From CAZWZG01 sp964638245 (GTDB lineage Bacteria; Pseudomonadota; Alphaproteobacteria; Rhodobacterales; Rhodobacteraceae), in assembly GCA_964638245.1 (NCBI GenBank), contig CAZWZG010000003.1:7600-71599 (forward strand): a stretch of DNA of 64,000 nt, in the 5' to 3' direction. A program made the position numbers and the translations under genes. The notes below the pieces were generated by a model, which had not been told where the DNA came from, made no database searches, and worked only from the letters and a program-made list of their open reading frames with translations. Within the stretch, counting starts at the first letter, position 1. The number at the start of each line of letters is the position of its first letter. Of this stretch, positions 7,902 to 16,347 are shown one piece after another.

Positions 7902-10900
7902 TCGCCAAGAACTTCGGCGATCTCATCGTCCGACAAGCCATAGTACGCCTTTGCATGCTTCGGCGAAACATAGCCAAACCGCAGATCGCGCGCGATCAAA
8001 TCGCGGGATCGCTCCAGCGGCGGTCCATACCCAGCGCCACCGGGGAAGGCCATCCGGACAACTGCGCCGTGGGGCACGAACTGCTTGCCCTTGCCTGTCA
8101 TCGATGCCCCGTCGCTGCGCGCGATTGTTGTGGGGGCACCATCCATCCCACCTCGACGACCGCGCGCGGGGTGATCCACCCGGTCGAACATGGCCTGAAT
8201 GTCGAATTCGTGTCCCTCGCGCGCGCCGACATCCATGAACTGACCCAGGCCGCCGCGCATCGCGCCCGCCCCACCTGAGTCTGGTCTGAGCTCCTTGCGC
8301 CAGATAATAACCGGACCGACCTGTTCGGTTGCTTCAACAGGCATCGTCATGACGCCGGACGGAAACGCCGTGGCATTCAGACCGTCGAATTCGGGACGCG
8401 CCCCTGCGCCGCCCGAGTTGAAGGTCAAAACCTCGGCCCGCCGTGCATCAGCGGGCGCCGGGGCGTCCATGCGCGGACGCAATGACACTTGGAAATTGCA
8501 CAAGCTTCCCGCGCCTTCTGCAGGCACGATGCCCGGCAGGAGCTGGTCCAACGCCGCGTACACGGTGTCAGGGATCATATGTCCGATCACGTGGCGCAGG
8601 GCGACCGGGGCGGGAAAGACCGCGTTCAGGATCGAGCCTTCGGGAGCGGTCACTTCGAATGGTGCAAGAGACGCCGCGTTGTTCGGGATTTCCGGCGCGA
8701 TGGCGCATTTAAGCGCGTAGCAGGCGTAGGCCTTGGTATAGACCAAGGGCACGTTGATGCCCTTCTTGTCGACTGGGCTGGTGCCAGCAAAGTCGCTGAC
8801 GATCCGGTCTTTTTCGATGGTCAGCCTGACCTTCAGGTCAATCGGCTGCGCATACCCATCGATCCGCATTTGCCCCTCGGCCGTTCCCGGTTTCAGATCA
8901 TTGATCCGGGCCAAAGTCGCTTCGCGCGAATGGGCCAGTATGAAGTCCGAGATCCCGTCCAAATCCGACAAACCGAACTCTTGCAGCATCTCCAAAAGAC
9001 GCCGGTGACCGATCTCGTTGCAGGTTGCAAGCGCGTGTATGTCGCCAACCAGTTGGTCCGGTTCGCGTACATTCCCACGGATAATTGCCATGAGCGTTTG
9101 GTCGACCACTCCACGGTTGGCGAGCTTCATGATCGGGATATACAGACCCTCTTCGTGCACATCGTTTGCATCTGCGCCAAAGCCGCGCCCGCCGATATCC
9201 GTGATATGGGCCGTGCAGGCAAAGAAGCCGATCAATTCGTCGTTCAGAAAAGAGGGTGTGACGACCGTTATGTCGTGCTTGTGGCCCGTCCCCTCCCAAG
9301 GATCGTTGGTGATATAGACGTCACCTTCTGCCATGTTGGGCCGCCCGATCCGGCGAATGAAGTGGCCGACGGCATCGGCCATCGCGTTCACATGACCAGG
9401 CGTGCCAGTCACCGCTTGGGCCAGCATCGCGCCGTCCTGGTTGTAGACCCCGGCAGAGAGGTCTCCAGCCTCGCGAACTGAAGTCGAAAATGCGGTCCGC
9501 ACCAGCGCTTGCGCCTGTTCCTCGACCACTGAAATCAAACGGTTCCACATTACCTGATACGCGACGGTGGAAACAGCGCCCGCCTCCTGCATGGCTGTTT
9601 TGGCGCGCACTTCGAGCGTGCCGTCGGAATACGCCAAAACATCGCGGCTCGCGGGCACGACGACCGTCGTTTCTTCCTCGACAACCAGCGCTGGTCCTTC
9701 CGCGCGCGCCCCGGGCGTTAGACCTGCACGATCGACAACGGACGCGTGCAACCGCGCCGATGCGCCGGGATCAAAGATCGAGCGTTGGCCGGTGACCGGC
9801 GCCGCCGTTCTGTCGGGCAGCTCAGCAACCTTTTCAGGCGGCGGCGTCGCCGTAAACGCGTTCACCGACCAAACAGTGCTTTCGATGGCCAGCCCTTCGA
9901 CCGAGCGCCCGAAAAGCTTGGTGTATTCAGCCTCAAAGAGGTCTTGCAGAGCGGTCGCATCGGGTCGCTTCGCCTCTTCGGGGCTCAGCGAAATCGGGAT
10001 CTCCCAGCCCTGCCCAGCATATCGCATGTACACGCGATGGTCTGTCAGGATCTCACTCTTGGCGTCACAAGAGCGCACAAACGCTGTCGCCTCTTCTTCA
10101 AGTTCAGCAAACAGGGTGCGGACGCGGTCGGGCTCGAACTCGGTAAGGCGCATGAAGACCGACCGGTTCGCTTCAAAGCTGAACGGCGCACGCAAGAAAC
10201 CTATGGCGGAACCGACGCCTGCACCTTGGGGGATCAACAATCGCTCAAGACCAAGCTTTTCGCAGAGCCGTGCCGCATGCAAAGGCGCCGCGCCGCCAAA
10301 TGCAATCATCGTGTAGTCGCTCAGGTCTTCGCCATTTTCGACTGCGTGAACGCGCGCGGCGTTGGCCATGTTTTCATCCACGACTTCCGAAACGCCCCAC
10401 GCGGCTTCGGTGGCGTCCATGTTCAGCTTGTCGCCGATCTCTGTTTCCAGCGCGGCCTCGGAAGCGTCAGGGTCAAGCGGGATCGACCCGCCCGCAAAAT
10501 TTGCGGGATCAAGACGGCCAAGGATCAGGTCCGCGTCCGTCACCGCCGGGCGCGCCCCGCCCCGCCCATAGCACGCTGGTCCGGGTTCCGAGCCGGCGCT
10601 TTCGGGGCCAACCCGGATCTGGTTCAACGCATCCACATGGGCCAGCGACCCACCGCCGGCCCCGATTTCGACCATGTCAATGACCGGGATCGAGATCGGC
10701 ATGCCCGATCCTTTTTTGAACCGGTAGGTACGGGCGACTTCGAAGACGCGCGCTGTCTTTGGGCTGTGATTTTTGATCAAACAGATCTTCGCGGTCGTCC
10801 CGCCCATGTCAAAGCTCAACACCTTGTCGATGCCGTGGCGCGCGGCAATGTCTGCGGCAAAAATTGCGCCGCCCGCCGGTCCGCTTTCGACAAGACGCAC

Positions 10901-11656
10901 CGGAAACTCCGACGCAGATTCAAGCGACATGATGCCACCGCCCGAGTGCATCAGGAACACCGGGCACGCGGCCCCTTCTGCGGCCAAACGCTGATTCAGG
11001 CGCCCAAGGTATGACGCCATCAGCGGTTTCACGTAGGCGTTCGCAATCGTCGTGTTGAAGCGTTCGTATTCGCGCATCTGGGGAGAGACATCACAGGAAA
11101 GCGACACCATCGCATCCGGAAGACGCTCGGCCAGAACCTCGGCCACAAGGCGTTCATGGGCATCGTTGGCATAGGCATGCAAAAATCCAACTGCGATGCT
11201 TTCAAAACCGCGAAGGGAGTCGACCAGGTCCTCGATATCGGCACGCTCCAGCGGGATAAGGACATTGCCCGAGGCGTCCATACGTTCGGGCAACACAAAG
11301 CGCTGGTGTCTTGGCAAAAGCGGCTCGGGCAGAACGAGGTTTAGGTCGTACTGCTCGAACCGGCTTTCGGTGCGCATCTCGATGACATCGCGGAAGCCTT
11401 TCGTCGTGATCAAAGCGGTCTTCGCCCCGCGCCGTTCGATAAGCGCATTGGTGGCCAGTGTCGTTCCGTGGATCACCTGATCGATGTTCGCAGGGTCCAT
11501 CGCCGCCTTGGCACAGACCTGTCGCATGCCTTCGACAATAGCATCTTCGGGTTGCGCATAGGTCGTCAGGACCTTGGTCGAGAACCAGTCGCCGTCCCGC
11601 TCGAGCACCACATCCGTGAACGTGCCCCCGATATCTACCCCAAGCCTTGCCGACAT
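7898..11656 (-). CDS. Fused hydantoinase/5-oxoprolinase (HyuA-HyuB)
   Basis: A 1252-residue cytoplasmic ATP-dependent amidohydrolase-type protein, the usual length of fused oxoprolinases. The N-terminal half (~1-690) is HyuA-like: RLGVDIGGTFTDVVLE, GTTLATNALIERRGAKT, VLSFDMGGTTAK and YTMIAFGGAAPLHA. The C-terminal half (~700-1252) is HyuB-like: ISVVEEQAQALVRTAFS, GDVYITNDPWEGTGHKHD and GGAGAMRGGLGQ. I chose the ATG at 11656 because AAGGAGA precedes it, not the upstream ATG at 11680. Family reactions open hydantoin or 5-oxoproline rings or carboxylate ketones such as acetone. The substrate here is undetermined; convergent placement with the TRAP operon hints at a shared theme. Confidence 0.85.
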   Translation of the reverse strand: MSARLGVDIGGTFTDVVLERDGDWFSTKVLTTYAQPEDAIVEGMRQVCAKAAMDPANIDQVIHGTTLATNALIERRGAKTALITTKGFRDVIEMRTESRFEQYDLNLVLPEPLLPRHQRFVLPERMDASGNVLIPLERADIEDLVDSLRGFESIAVGFLHAYANDAHERLVAEVLAERLPDAMVSLSCDVSPQMREYERFNTTIANAYVKPLMASYLGRLNQRLAAEGAACPVFLMHSGGGIMSLESASEFPVRLVESGPAGGAIFAADIAARHGIDKVLSFDMGGTTAKICLIKNHSPKTARVFEVARTYRFKKGSGMPISIPVIDMVEIGAGGGSLAHVDALNQIRVGPESAGSEPGPACYGRGGARPAVTDADLILGRLDPANFAGGSIPLDPDASEAALETEIGDKLNMDATEAAWGVSEVVDENMANAARVHAVENGEDLSDYTMIAFGGAAPLHAARLCEKLGLERLLIPQGAGVGSAIGFLRAPFSFEANRSVFMRLTEFEPDRVRTLFAELEEEATAFVRSCDAKSEILTDHRVYMRYAGQGWEIPISLSPEEAKRPDATALQDLFEAEYTKLFGRSVEGLAIESTVWSVNAFTATPPPEKVAELPDRTAAPVTGQRSIFDPGASARLHASVVDRAGLTPGARAEGPALVVEEETTVVVPASRDVLAYSDGTLEVRAKTAMQEAGAVSTVAYQVMWNRLISVVEEQAQALVRTAFSTSVREAGDLSAGVYNQDGAMLAQAVTGTPGHVNAMADAVGHFIRRIGRPNMAEGDVYITNDPWEGTGHKHDITVVTPSFLNDELIGFFACTAHITDIGGRGFGADANDVHEEGLYIPIMKLANRGVVDQTLMAIIRGNVREPDQLVGDIHALATCNEIGHRRLLEMLQEFGLSDLDGISDFILAHSREATLARINDLKPGTAEGQMRIDGYAQPIDLKVRLTIEKDRIVSDFAGTSPVDKKGINVPLVYTKAYACYALKCAIAPEIPNNAASLAPFEVTAPEGSILNAVFPAPVALRHVIGHMIPDTVYAALDQLLPGIVPAEGAGSLCNFQVSLRPRMDAPAPADARRAEVLTFNSGGAGARPEFDGLNATAFPSGVMTMPVEATEQVGPVIIWRKELRPDSGGAGAMRGGLGQFMDVGAREGHEFDIQAMFDRVDHPARGRRGGMDGAPTTIARSDGASMTGKGKQFVPHGAVVRMAFPGGAGYGPPLERSRDLIARDLRFGYVSPKHAKAYYGLSDDEIAEVLGD

Positions 11657-11719
11657 CGCCGTCTCCTTCACGTCCTCCAAAACCTAGCAACCCGCGCTGC
11701 GATGATCGAACGGTTTCGC

Positions 11720-11741
11720 CGCATAAACCTGAGTTTATGCG
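11720..11741. promoter_or_regulatory. Perfect 9-4-9 inverted repeat, candidate operator
   Basis: CGCATAAAC and GTTTATGCG flank a 4-base spacer (CTGA) in the 207-base gap between the divergent hydantoinase gene and the first acidic PepSY gene. The symmetry and location suit a regulator-binding site. No T-tract follows on either strand, so a terminator is unlikely. Which protein binds is unknown; the LuxR-type regulator encoded three genes on is one candidate. Confidence 0.45.
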
Positions 11742-11863
11742 CATCAGACCAAGGTTTACTGCGCGGTTTCTATGCCTGTGGTTCATTTCGCGGCGTCCGG
11801 GGGCATGGCTTTTAGGGGCCACACACACCACGGCCCCGCCGCCCAAACCAAAGGATCATGACG

Positions 11864-12364
11864 ATGAAAACACTTACGACCCTGACTGCGACCGCCGCCC
11901 TGATGGCAAGCACAGCAATCGCCCAAGAAGCCTACACAGGCGACGCAACGATCGACGCACGTGTCGCGACGCTGCTTGATGAAGGCTACGACGTTTACAT
12001 TCGCAAGGGCATCTTCGGCACACGCGTCGAGGCCGACAATGACATCACGGACACCGAAATCACCCTTGTCTATCGGGGGGGCGAGCTTGTCCGCGAAGAC
12101 ATCGAAACCGACGACGACCTTGAAGACCTAATCGAAGAGTATGGCTACACGCGCGACGAGTTGGCCGGGCTGAGCGACGATCAGATCGACGAACTGCTCG
12201 ACACTCTGGAAGATGACTACGACGATTACGATGAAGATGACTACGACGATGACGATGACGATGACGACGAAGATGATGATGATGAGGATGAGGATGAGGA
12301 TGAGGACGAAGATGACGACGATGACGAGGATGAAGACGACGAAGATGAGGACGACGACGAGTAA
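11864..12364 (+). CDS. Exported PepSY-like protein with poly-Asp/Glu tail (copy 1)
   Basis: A 166-residue protein with signal peptide MKTLTTLTATAALMASTAIA. A small PepSY-like alpha/beta domain follows (about 30-75: LLDEGYDVYIRKGIFGTRVE, ITLVYRGGELVRED). The last ~50 residues are almost only Asp and Glu with a few Tyr. The ATG at 11864 is preferred over 11858 because AAAGGA lies eight bases upstream. The product should be secreted and very acidic; calcium or other cation binding, or protease modulation, are guesses from PepSY and acidic-tail proteins in general. The next gene encodes a protein of the same architecture. Confidence 0.8.
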   Translation: MKTLTTLTATAALMASTAIAQEAYTGDATIDARVATLLDEGYDVYIRKGIFGTRVEADNDITDTEITLVYRGGELVREDIETDDDLEDLIEEYGYTRDELAGLSDDQIDELLDTLEDDYDDYDEDDYDDDDDDDDEDDDDEDEDEDEDEDDDDDEDEDDEDEDDDE

Positions 12365-12453
12365 GTCGCACGACCTTCCTTGATCTCTGAACCTTTCCTT
12401 GCGACCGTCATCTGCCTAAGGTCGCAAGGATTTCCTTCACCGGGACCTCTACG

Positions 12454-12891
12454 ATGAAACGCGCTTTTCGCTCCATTGTTTGTGCTGGTTTCGCCATCTG
12501 CCTTGCCGGAGCCGGTTTTGCTCAGACGTTGCAAGACAAGCTCACGGCGGACCTTATCGCCGATGGCTACACCAAGATCACAGTCTCCCGCACCCTTTTG
12601 GGGCGGGTGCAGATCGTTGCGGAAGACGGATCGCGCGAACGGGAGATCATCTTCAACCCGCGTACAGGCGTCATCCTTCGGGACTTCTATGACCTCGAAG
12701 AAGACGACGATGATGATGATGATTTCGAAGAAGGAGAAGAGGAAGGCGACGAAGAGGATTTCGACGACTTCGATGACGATGACGATGACGATGAAGAGGA
12801 TGACGACGAAGACGAGGATGAGGACGAAGACGAGGATGAGGACGAAGACGACGAGGATGAGGAGGATGATGAGGACGACGAAGACGAATGA
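12454..12891 (+). CDS. Exported PepSY-like protein with poly-Asp/Glu tail (copy 2)
   Basis: A 145-residue protein with signal peptide (MKRAFRSIVCAGFAICLAGA, cleavage near GFA-QT). The PepSY-like domain spans about 28-80 (LIADGYTKITVSRTLLGRVQ, IIFNPRTGVILRDFYD). A tail of about 65 residues is nearly all Asp/Glu. It shares layout with the preceding gene, including the G-Y ... G-x-V pattern, but little exact sequence, so this is an old tandem duplication. The tail is built from GAY and GAR codons and may vary in length between strains. Confidence 0.8.
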   Translation: MKRAFRSIVCAGFAICLAGAGFAQTLQDKLTADLIADGYTKITVSRTLLGRVQIVAEDGSREREIIFNPRTGVILRDFYDLEEDDDDDDDFEEGEEEGDEEDFDDFDDDDDDDEEDDDEDEDEDEDEDEDEDDEDEEDDEDDEDE

Positions 12892-12928
12892 CCGCCTTCA
12901 CTTCCGGCAATATGCTTAGGGCACGGCC

Positions 12929-13423
12929 TTGAGCCGACCTTGGGCGCTCATCATTCTGGGCACGATCCAGGCCCTATGCGCGATCTTCTTCGTTGGTCAG
13001 ATCGCGATTAACGTCTTTGGACTGACGGCGGTGCCGATCCGCTGGCTCTATGTAGAACTGATCGAAATCGGGGCCGCGGTTGGGTTGATCCTGGGGACGA
13101 CATTCGGAGCATACGCCATACTTCAGGCCCGACGCCGTACGGCAAAGGCGGAAGAAGCCCTGCGCGCGGCATCCGGCGCATTTCTGGCCGTTCTTGAAGA
13201 GCGGTTTGACGAATGGTCGCTGACCCCGGCGGAACGCGATGTTGCGCTTTTTGCGATCAAGGGGCTGTCAACACAGGAGATTGCGCGGCTGCGCGACACG
13301 TCCGAAGGCACGGTCAAGGCCCAGACGAACGCCATCTATCGCAAGGCAGGCGTCAGCGGGCGACCACAACTTTTGAGCCTGTTTATCGACGAACTGATGG
13401 GCGACGGCCTGCCTCAGGCCTGA
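12929..13423 (+). CDS. Membrane-anchored LuxR-type HTH regulator
   Basis: A 164-residue protein with two N-terminal membrane helices (about 6-30 and 44-66), a short coiled linker and a C-terminal LuxR/GerE helix-turn-helix (WSLTPAERDVALFAIKGLS, TSEGTVKAQTNAIYRKAGV). There is no receiver domain. The start is TTG at 12929, with AGGG eight bases upstream and no ATG before the HTH. This is a one-component, membrane-tethered regulator, so it could sense envelope state. It directly follows the two acidic exported proteins (37-base gap). Its 3' end overlaps the convergent DUF2237 gene by 10 bases. Confidence 0.8.
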   Translation: MSRPWALIILGTIQALCAIFFVGQIAINVFGLTAVPIRWLYVELIEIGAAVGLILGTTFGAYAILQARRRTAKAEEALRAASGAFLAVLEERFDEWSLTPAERDVALFAIKGLSTQEIARLRDTSEGTVKAQTNAIYRKAGVSGRPQLLSLFIDELMGDGLPQA

Positions 13424-13785
13424 TGGGCCTGCAGCATCTCCAAAGGCACAATGTCCAATGTGCGTTGGTGTGTTGACGCCAGCTGAACCAAGGGTGCGCA
13501 GCCTTCATCAGCGGCTTGCCGAAAGCGACTGGCACACAGACACCATTGATCCCCGGGATTAAGCCCCGCGAAACCATACTCCGGGCGCGGCGTCGAAAGG
13601 TCATTGCCCACGTATTTCGAAAACGCCAGAAACTCGGCCGTCATGATGGCGCACACCGTGTGCGCACCCTGATCCTCGGCACAGGTATTGCAGGCGCCAT
13701 CGCGAAAGAAGCCGGTGAGCGGATCCTGCGAGCACGGCTCTAAAGGCTCTCCGAAAACGTTCAGGGATGGGTCGGGCGTAATCAT
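13414..13785 (-). CDS. DUF2237 family protein
   Basis: A 123-residue protein with the family hallmarks: NVFGEPLEPCSQDPLTGFFR, a CNTCAEDQGAHTVCA cysteine cluster, FLAFSKYVGNDLSTPRPEYG, GLNPGDQWCLCA and a C-terminal hydrophobic segment. Conserved cysteines and aromatics suggest a metal- or ligand-binding fold, but no function is known. The ATG at 13785 fits the family start and lies 5 bases after the DUF2332 stop, so the genes are probably in one transcript. Confidence 0.85.
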   Translation of the reverse strand: MITPDPSLNVFGEPLEPCSQDPLTGFFRDGACNTCAEDQGAHTVCAIMTAEFLAFSKYVGNDLSTPRPEYGFAGLNPGDQWCLCASRFRQAADEGCAPLVQLASTHQRTLDIVPLEMLQAHQA

Positions 13786-13790
13786 AAAGC

Positions 13791-14837
13791 TCAATCTATC
13801 TCGGAAAGATCGGAAGGGAACCATTCGATCCATCTTCCGTGGAAATCGGCGCGGCCAAGGGGGATCGTTTTGCCGGAAGGCCAGACAGTGAGGGACAGTC
13901 CAGCCCCGGTTCCCCCGTCTGCTTCCATTGCGAACCTGACCAAAGGCGCGTTGGCGCGACGTGCAGCCCCGGCGCGGGCCAGGTGCGCTTCGCCGATACG
14001 GCGCCGGTCTTCGGGCAGGTATTGCCAGGCGATCGTATGGAACAGAAACACGACCGCTTCAGGGTTCAGATCATCTAGGCCTGTTGCCAGCCACTCGGAG
14101 GCATCCGCGGTGACGATCCTTGCCGGGTTTTCGTCGGCCAAGGTGATCGCGGCGCGCGTTCGACCAATCCGATCTGGCTGATCCGGCCACAGGTACGCCA
14201 GCAGACGCTCGGCATCGTTTGGATCAGTAGGATTCAGCGGGTTGATGTCCACGCCGATACGGTCGATGACCTCGGGCGTGGTGACGGTTGGAACTGCGCC
14301 AGACCAGTTCGGCGTGATGTGCGCGGGGGAGGATTGCGGCCCCAATTCGGCGCTTCGCGCCCGCACGAGGAACTGATCCGCGCGCAGGTTCAGGCCACCG
14401 CTACAGCCGATCTCAACAAGGATGATTGGCCGACGAAACCGTGCCGCAACTACGTGCAGCGCGGGAACAATGGCAGCCGCGCGGCGCACTTCATTGGTTT
14501 GCGGCGGGCTTTTGAGGAATTCCAGAATGCGATCGCTTTCGCGCGCAAACGCATTATGCACCGCCCTCCAAAGGGTCTCACAATCACTTTGGTTTGGAGG
14601 ATAAACCGCTTTGAGCGGATCGCCGGAAAGAACAAGCGCGTGGAGCGCTCCGGCAAGGCGCAACGGAACGCTCTGCCCAAACGGACTTACATCGCCTTTC
14701 CAATTCAGAATGCGGTCTGCCACCGCTGAGCCGGGTTGCACGCGTTCACCAATCACCGTCAAAAGTTGCGCCATGAACGGCGAGCCCAACTCGGCGCAGG
14801 CCTTGGCTTGAAGCGCAAACGCCTCTCGGATGTTCAT
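13791..14837 (-). CDS. DUF2332 family protein
   Basis: A 348-residue cytoplasmic protein matching the DUF2332 pattern: an N-terminal helical part (FALQAKACAELGSPFMAQLL), then VEIGCSGGLNLRADQF resembling a nucleotide/SAM-type glycine loop, and a late VVFLFHTIAWQYLPEDRR segment. The VEIGCSGG loop suggests a methyltransferase-like fold, but no activity is established. Its ATG overlaps the pth stop by four bases (14834-14837), so translation is coupled to pth. Confidence 0.82.
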   Translation of the reverse strand: MNIREAFALQAKACAELGSPFMAQLLTVIGERVQPGSAVADRILNWKGDVSPFGQSVPLRLAGALHALVLSGDPLKAVYPPNQSDCETLWRAVHNAFARESDRILEFLKSPPQTNEVRRAAAIVPALHVVAARFRRPIILVEIGCSGGLNLRADQFLVRARSAELGPQSSPAHITPNWSGAVPTVTTPEVIDRIGVDINPLNPTDPNDAERLLAYLWPDQPDRIGRTRAAITLADENPARIVTADASEWLATGLDDLNPEAVVFLFHTIAWQYLPEDRRRIGEAHLARAGAARRANAPLVRFAMEADGGTGAGLSLTVWPSGKTIPLGRADFHGRWIEWFPSDLSEID

Positions 14838-15514
14838 CGGAACTTGTCGACCAACCGCTGCAAGGGAGAGCGCGCGTCCACGGGGGCCAGATCATCTTGC
14901 TTGGGCGCCGGCTCGGATTTGGGCTTGGCGGTTTTGGAAGAGCGAGGCGGTGCGACGCGCAGGGCGACAGCGTTCATGAAACGTCCGTGGTCGCCAGCGG
15001 CCAATTCTGGTGCGCCATCGCTCATCCCGCGCAGAAGGTCTTCGATCCAGCCCTGATCCGCCTTGGCAAAATCGCGCAATACATAGCCCGGCACGGCATC
15101 CTTGTGCCCGGGGTGGCCTACACCGATACGCACACGGTGATATGCCTCTCCGATGTGGGCGTGAGCCGAGCGAAGGCCGTTGTGGCCCGCATGACCGCCG
15201 CCGGTTTTGACCTTGAGCTTGCCTGGCGCGAGGTCGATTTCATCATGGAAAACAACCACATCTTCCGGCGCAAGCTTGAAGAAACGCATCGCGGCCCCGA
15301 CGGATTGACCAGACTTGTTCATGTAGGTTTCCGGCTTCAGCAGCGTGACTTTTTCGTCCCCCAAGCGTCCCTCGGACATCACACCCTCGAATTTCGATCG
15401 CCACGGCCCAAAGCCGTGATCAGACGCGATCCGGTCCACGGCCATAAAGCCGATGTTGTGTCGATTGCCTGCGTATTTTGCCCCAGGATTGCCGAGGCCG
15501 ACGAAAAGGCGCAT
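14834..15514 (-). CDS. pth: Peptidyl-tRNA hydrolase
   Basis: Releases tRNA from peptidyl-tRNA dropped by the ribosome. The 226-residue protein shows the Pth family: FVGLGNPGAKYAGNRHNIGF (Asn and His of the active site), LLKPETYMNKSG, VVFHDEIDLAPGKLKVK, GGHAGHNGLRS and RVRIGVGHPG. A basic C-terminal extension of ~35 residues is common in alphaproteobacteria. It follows rplY on the same strand with a terminator between them, a common pairing. Confidence 0.97.
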   Translation of the reverse strand: MRLFVGLGNPGAKYAGNRHNIGFMAVDRIASDHGFGPWRSKFEGVMSEGRLGDEKVTLLKPETYMNKSGQSVGAAMRFFKLAPEDVVVFHDEIDLAPGKLKVKTGGGHAGHNGLRSAHAHIGEAYHRVRIGVGHPGHKDAVPGYVLRDFAKADQGWIEDLLRGMSDGAPELAAGDHGRFMNAVALRVAPPRSSKTAKPKSEPAPKQDDLAPVDARSPLQRLVDKFR

Positions 15515-15560
15515 GCCGGAAACTCCTTATTCAAGCGATCAATAGCGGATCGCTGGGGCG

Positions 15561-15597
15561 GACAAAACAAAAACGGCGCGGGAAACCGCGCCGTTCG
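15561..15597 (-). terminator. Rho-independent terminator after rplY
   Basis: A perfect 10-bp GC-rich stem (15572-15581 pairs with 15586-15595, four-base loop) is followed on the minus strand by TTTTTGTTTTG. It lies directly downstream of rplY and upstream of pth, so it would end or attenuate the rplY transcript and lower pth expression relative to L25. Confidence 0.85.
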
Positions 15598-15618
15598 AAA
15601 ACCCAGATAGTGTGGGCC

Positions 15619-16278
15619 TTATTCTTCGGAAGCTTCTGCTTCTTCGGCGTCGCCGCCTTCTGCCGGTGCTTCTGCATCGCCTTCTTCTTCATCGTCGGCA
15701 GCCTTGAGGCTCGACGGTGCTTGAATGTTGGCGATCACGAAGTCGCGGTCGATGGTCGGCTTGGCCCCTGCGGGCAGGTTGACGTTCGAGATCGTGACCG
15801 TGTCACCGATTTCGAGGCCGGTCATGTCGACCACAATGCTCTCGGGGATGTCGCCGGCCGTCACGACCAGTTCGACTTCCGGGCGCACGATCGTCAGGAC
15901 ACCGCCTTGCTTGATACCAGGCGCTTCGTCTTCATTGATGAATTCAACTGCAATGAAGAGGTTGATTTTCGTGGTCCGCTTGAGGCGCAGAAAATCAACA
16001 TGCGTTGGCAAGTCTTTGACAACATCACGCTGTACGGAACGGCAAATGACACGCACGTCTTCCTGACCGTCGACCTTCATGTTGAAAAGGGTCGACAGGA
16101 AGCGGCCGTCTTTGAGCCTCTTGAACAGTACGTTGTAGGGGATGTTGATGGACAACGGATCTACGCCGCCGCCGTAAACAATGCCAGGTACGAGCCCGTC
16201 TCTACGAGCTTGACGAGCGGCCCCCTTGCCTGTCCCCGTCCGTACCAAAGCGTTAAGATCTGGGATCTCTCCAGCCAT
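15619..16278 (-). CDS. rplY: 50S ribosomal protein L25 (Ctc form)
   Basis: A 219-residue general-stress (Ctc) type L25 that binds 5S rRNA. The N-terminal L25 domain includes RTGTGKGAARQARRDGLVPG and IVYGGGVDPLSI; the C-terminal TL5/Ctc beta domain includes VTAGDIPESIVVDMTGLEIG and LPAGAKPTIDRDFVI. The protein ends in an acidic tail typical of alphaproteobacteria. The start follows AGGAGA. Confidence 0.97.
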   Translation of the reverse strand: MAGEIPDLNALVRTGTGKGAARQARRDGLVPGIVYGGGVDPLSINIPYNVLFKRLKDGRFLSTLFNMKVDGQEDVRVICRSVQRDVVKDLPTHVDFLRLKRTTKINLFIAVEFINEDEAPGIKQGGVLTIVRPEVELVVTAGDIPESIVVDMTGLEIGDTVTISNVNLPAGAKPTIDRDFVIANIQAPSSLKAADDEEEGDAEAPAEGGDAEEAEASEE

Positions 16279-16347
16279 GGTCTTTCTCCTGATAGAGGGG
16301 CATCCTCCAAGGGTGTATGCCCCGATGAAGGCGCCCCTATAGCGGGA

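Noticed and set aside
8489..11014. Long plus-strand frames opposite the hydantoinase gene
   Set aside because: Shadows of a well-supported 1252-residue gene; in GC-rich DNA the opposite strand often stays open.
12241..12534. Minus-strand frame with a long poly-Ser run
   Set aside because: It is the antisense of the Asp/Glu codon tract of the acidic protein; a repeat-driven artefact.
12671..12910. Minus-strand His/Arg/Pro-rich frame
   Set aside because: Antisense of the second acidic tail, with no ribosome-binding site and low-complexity composition.
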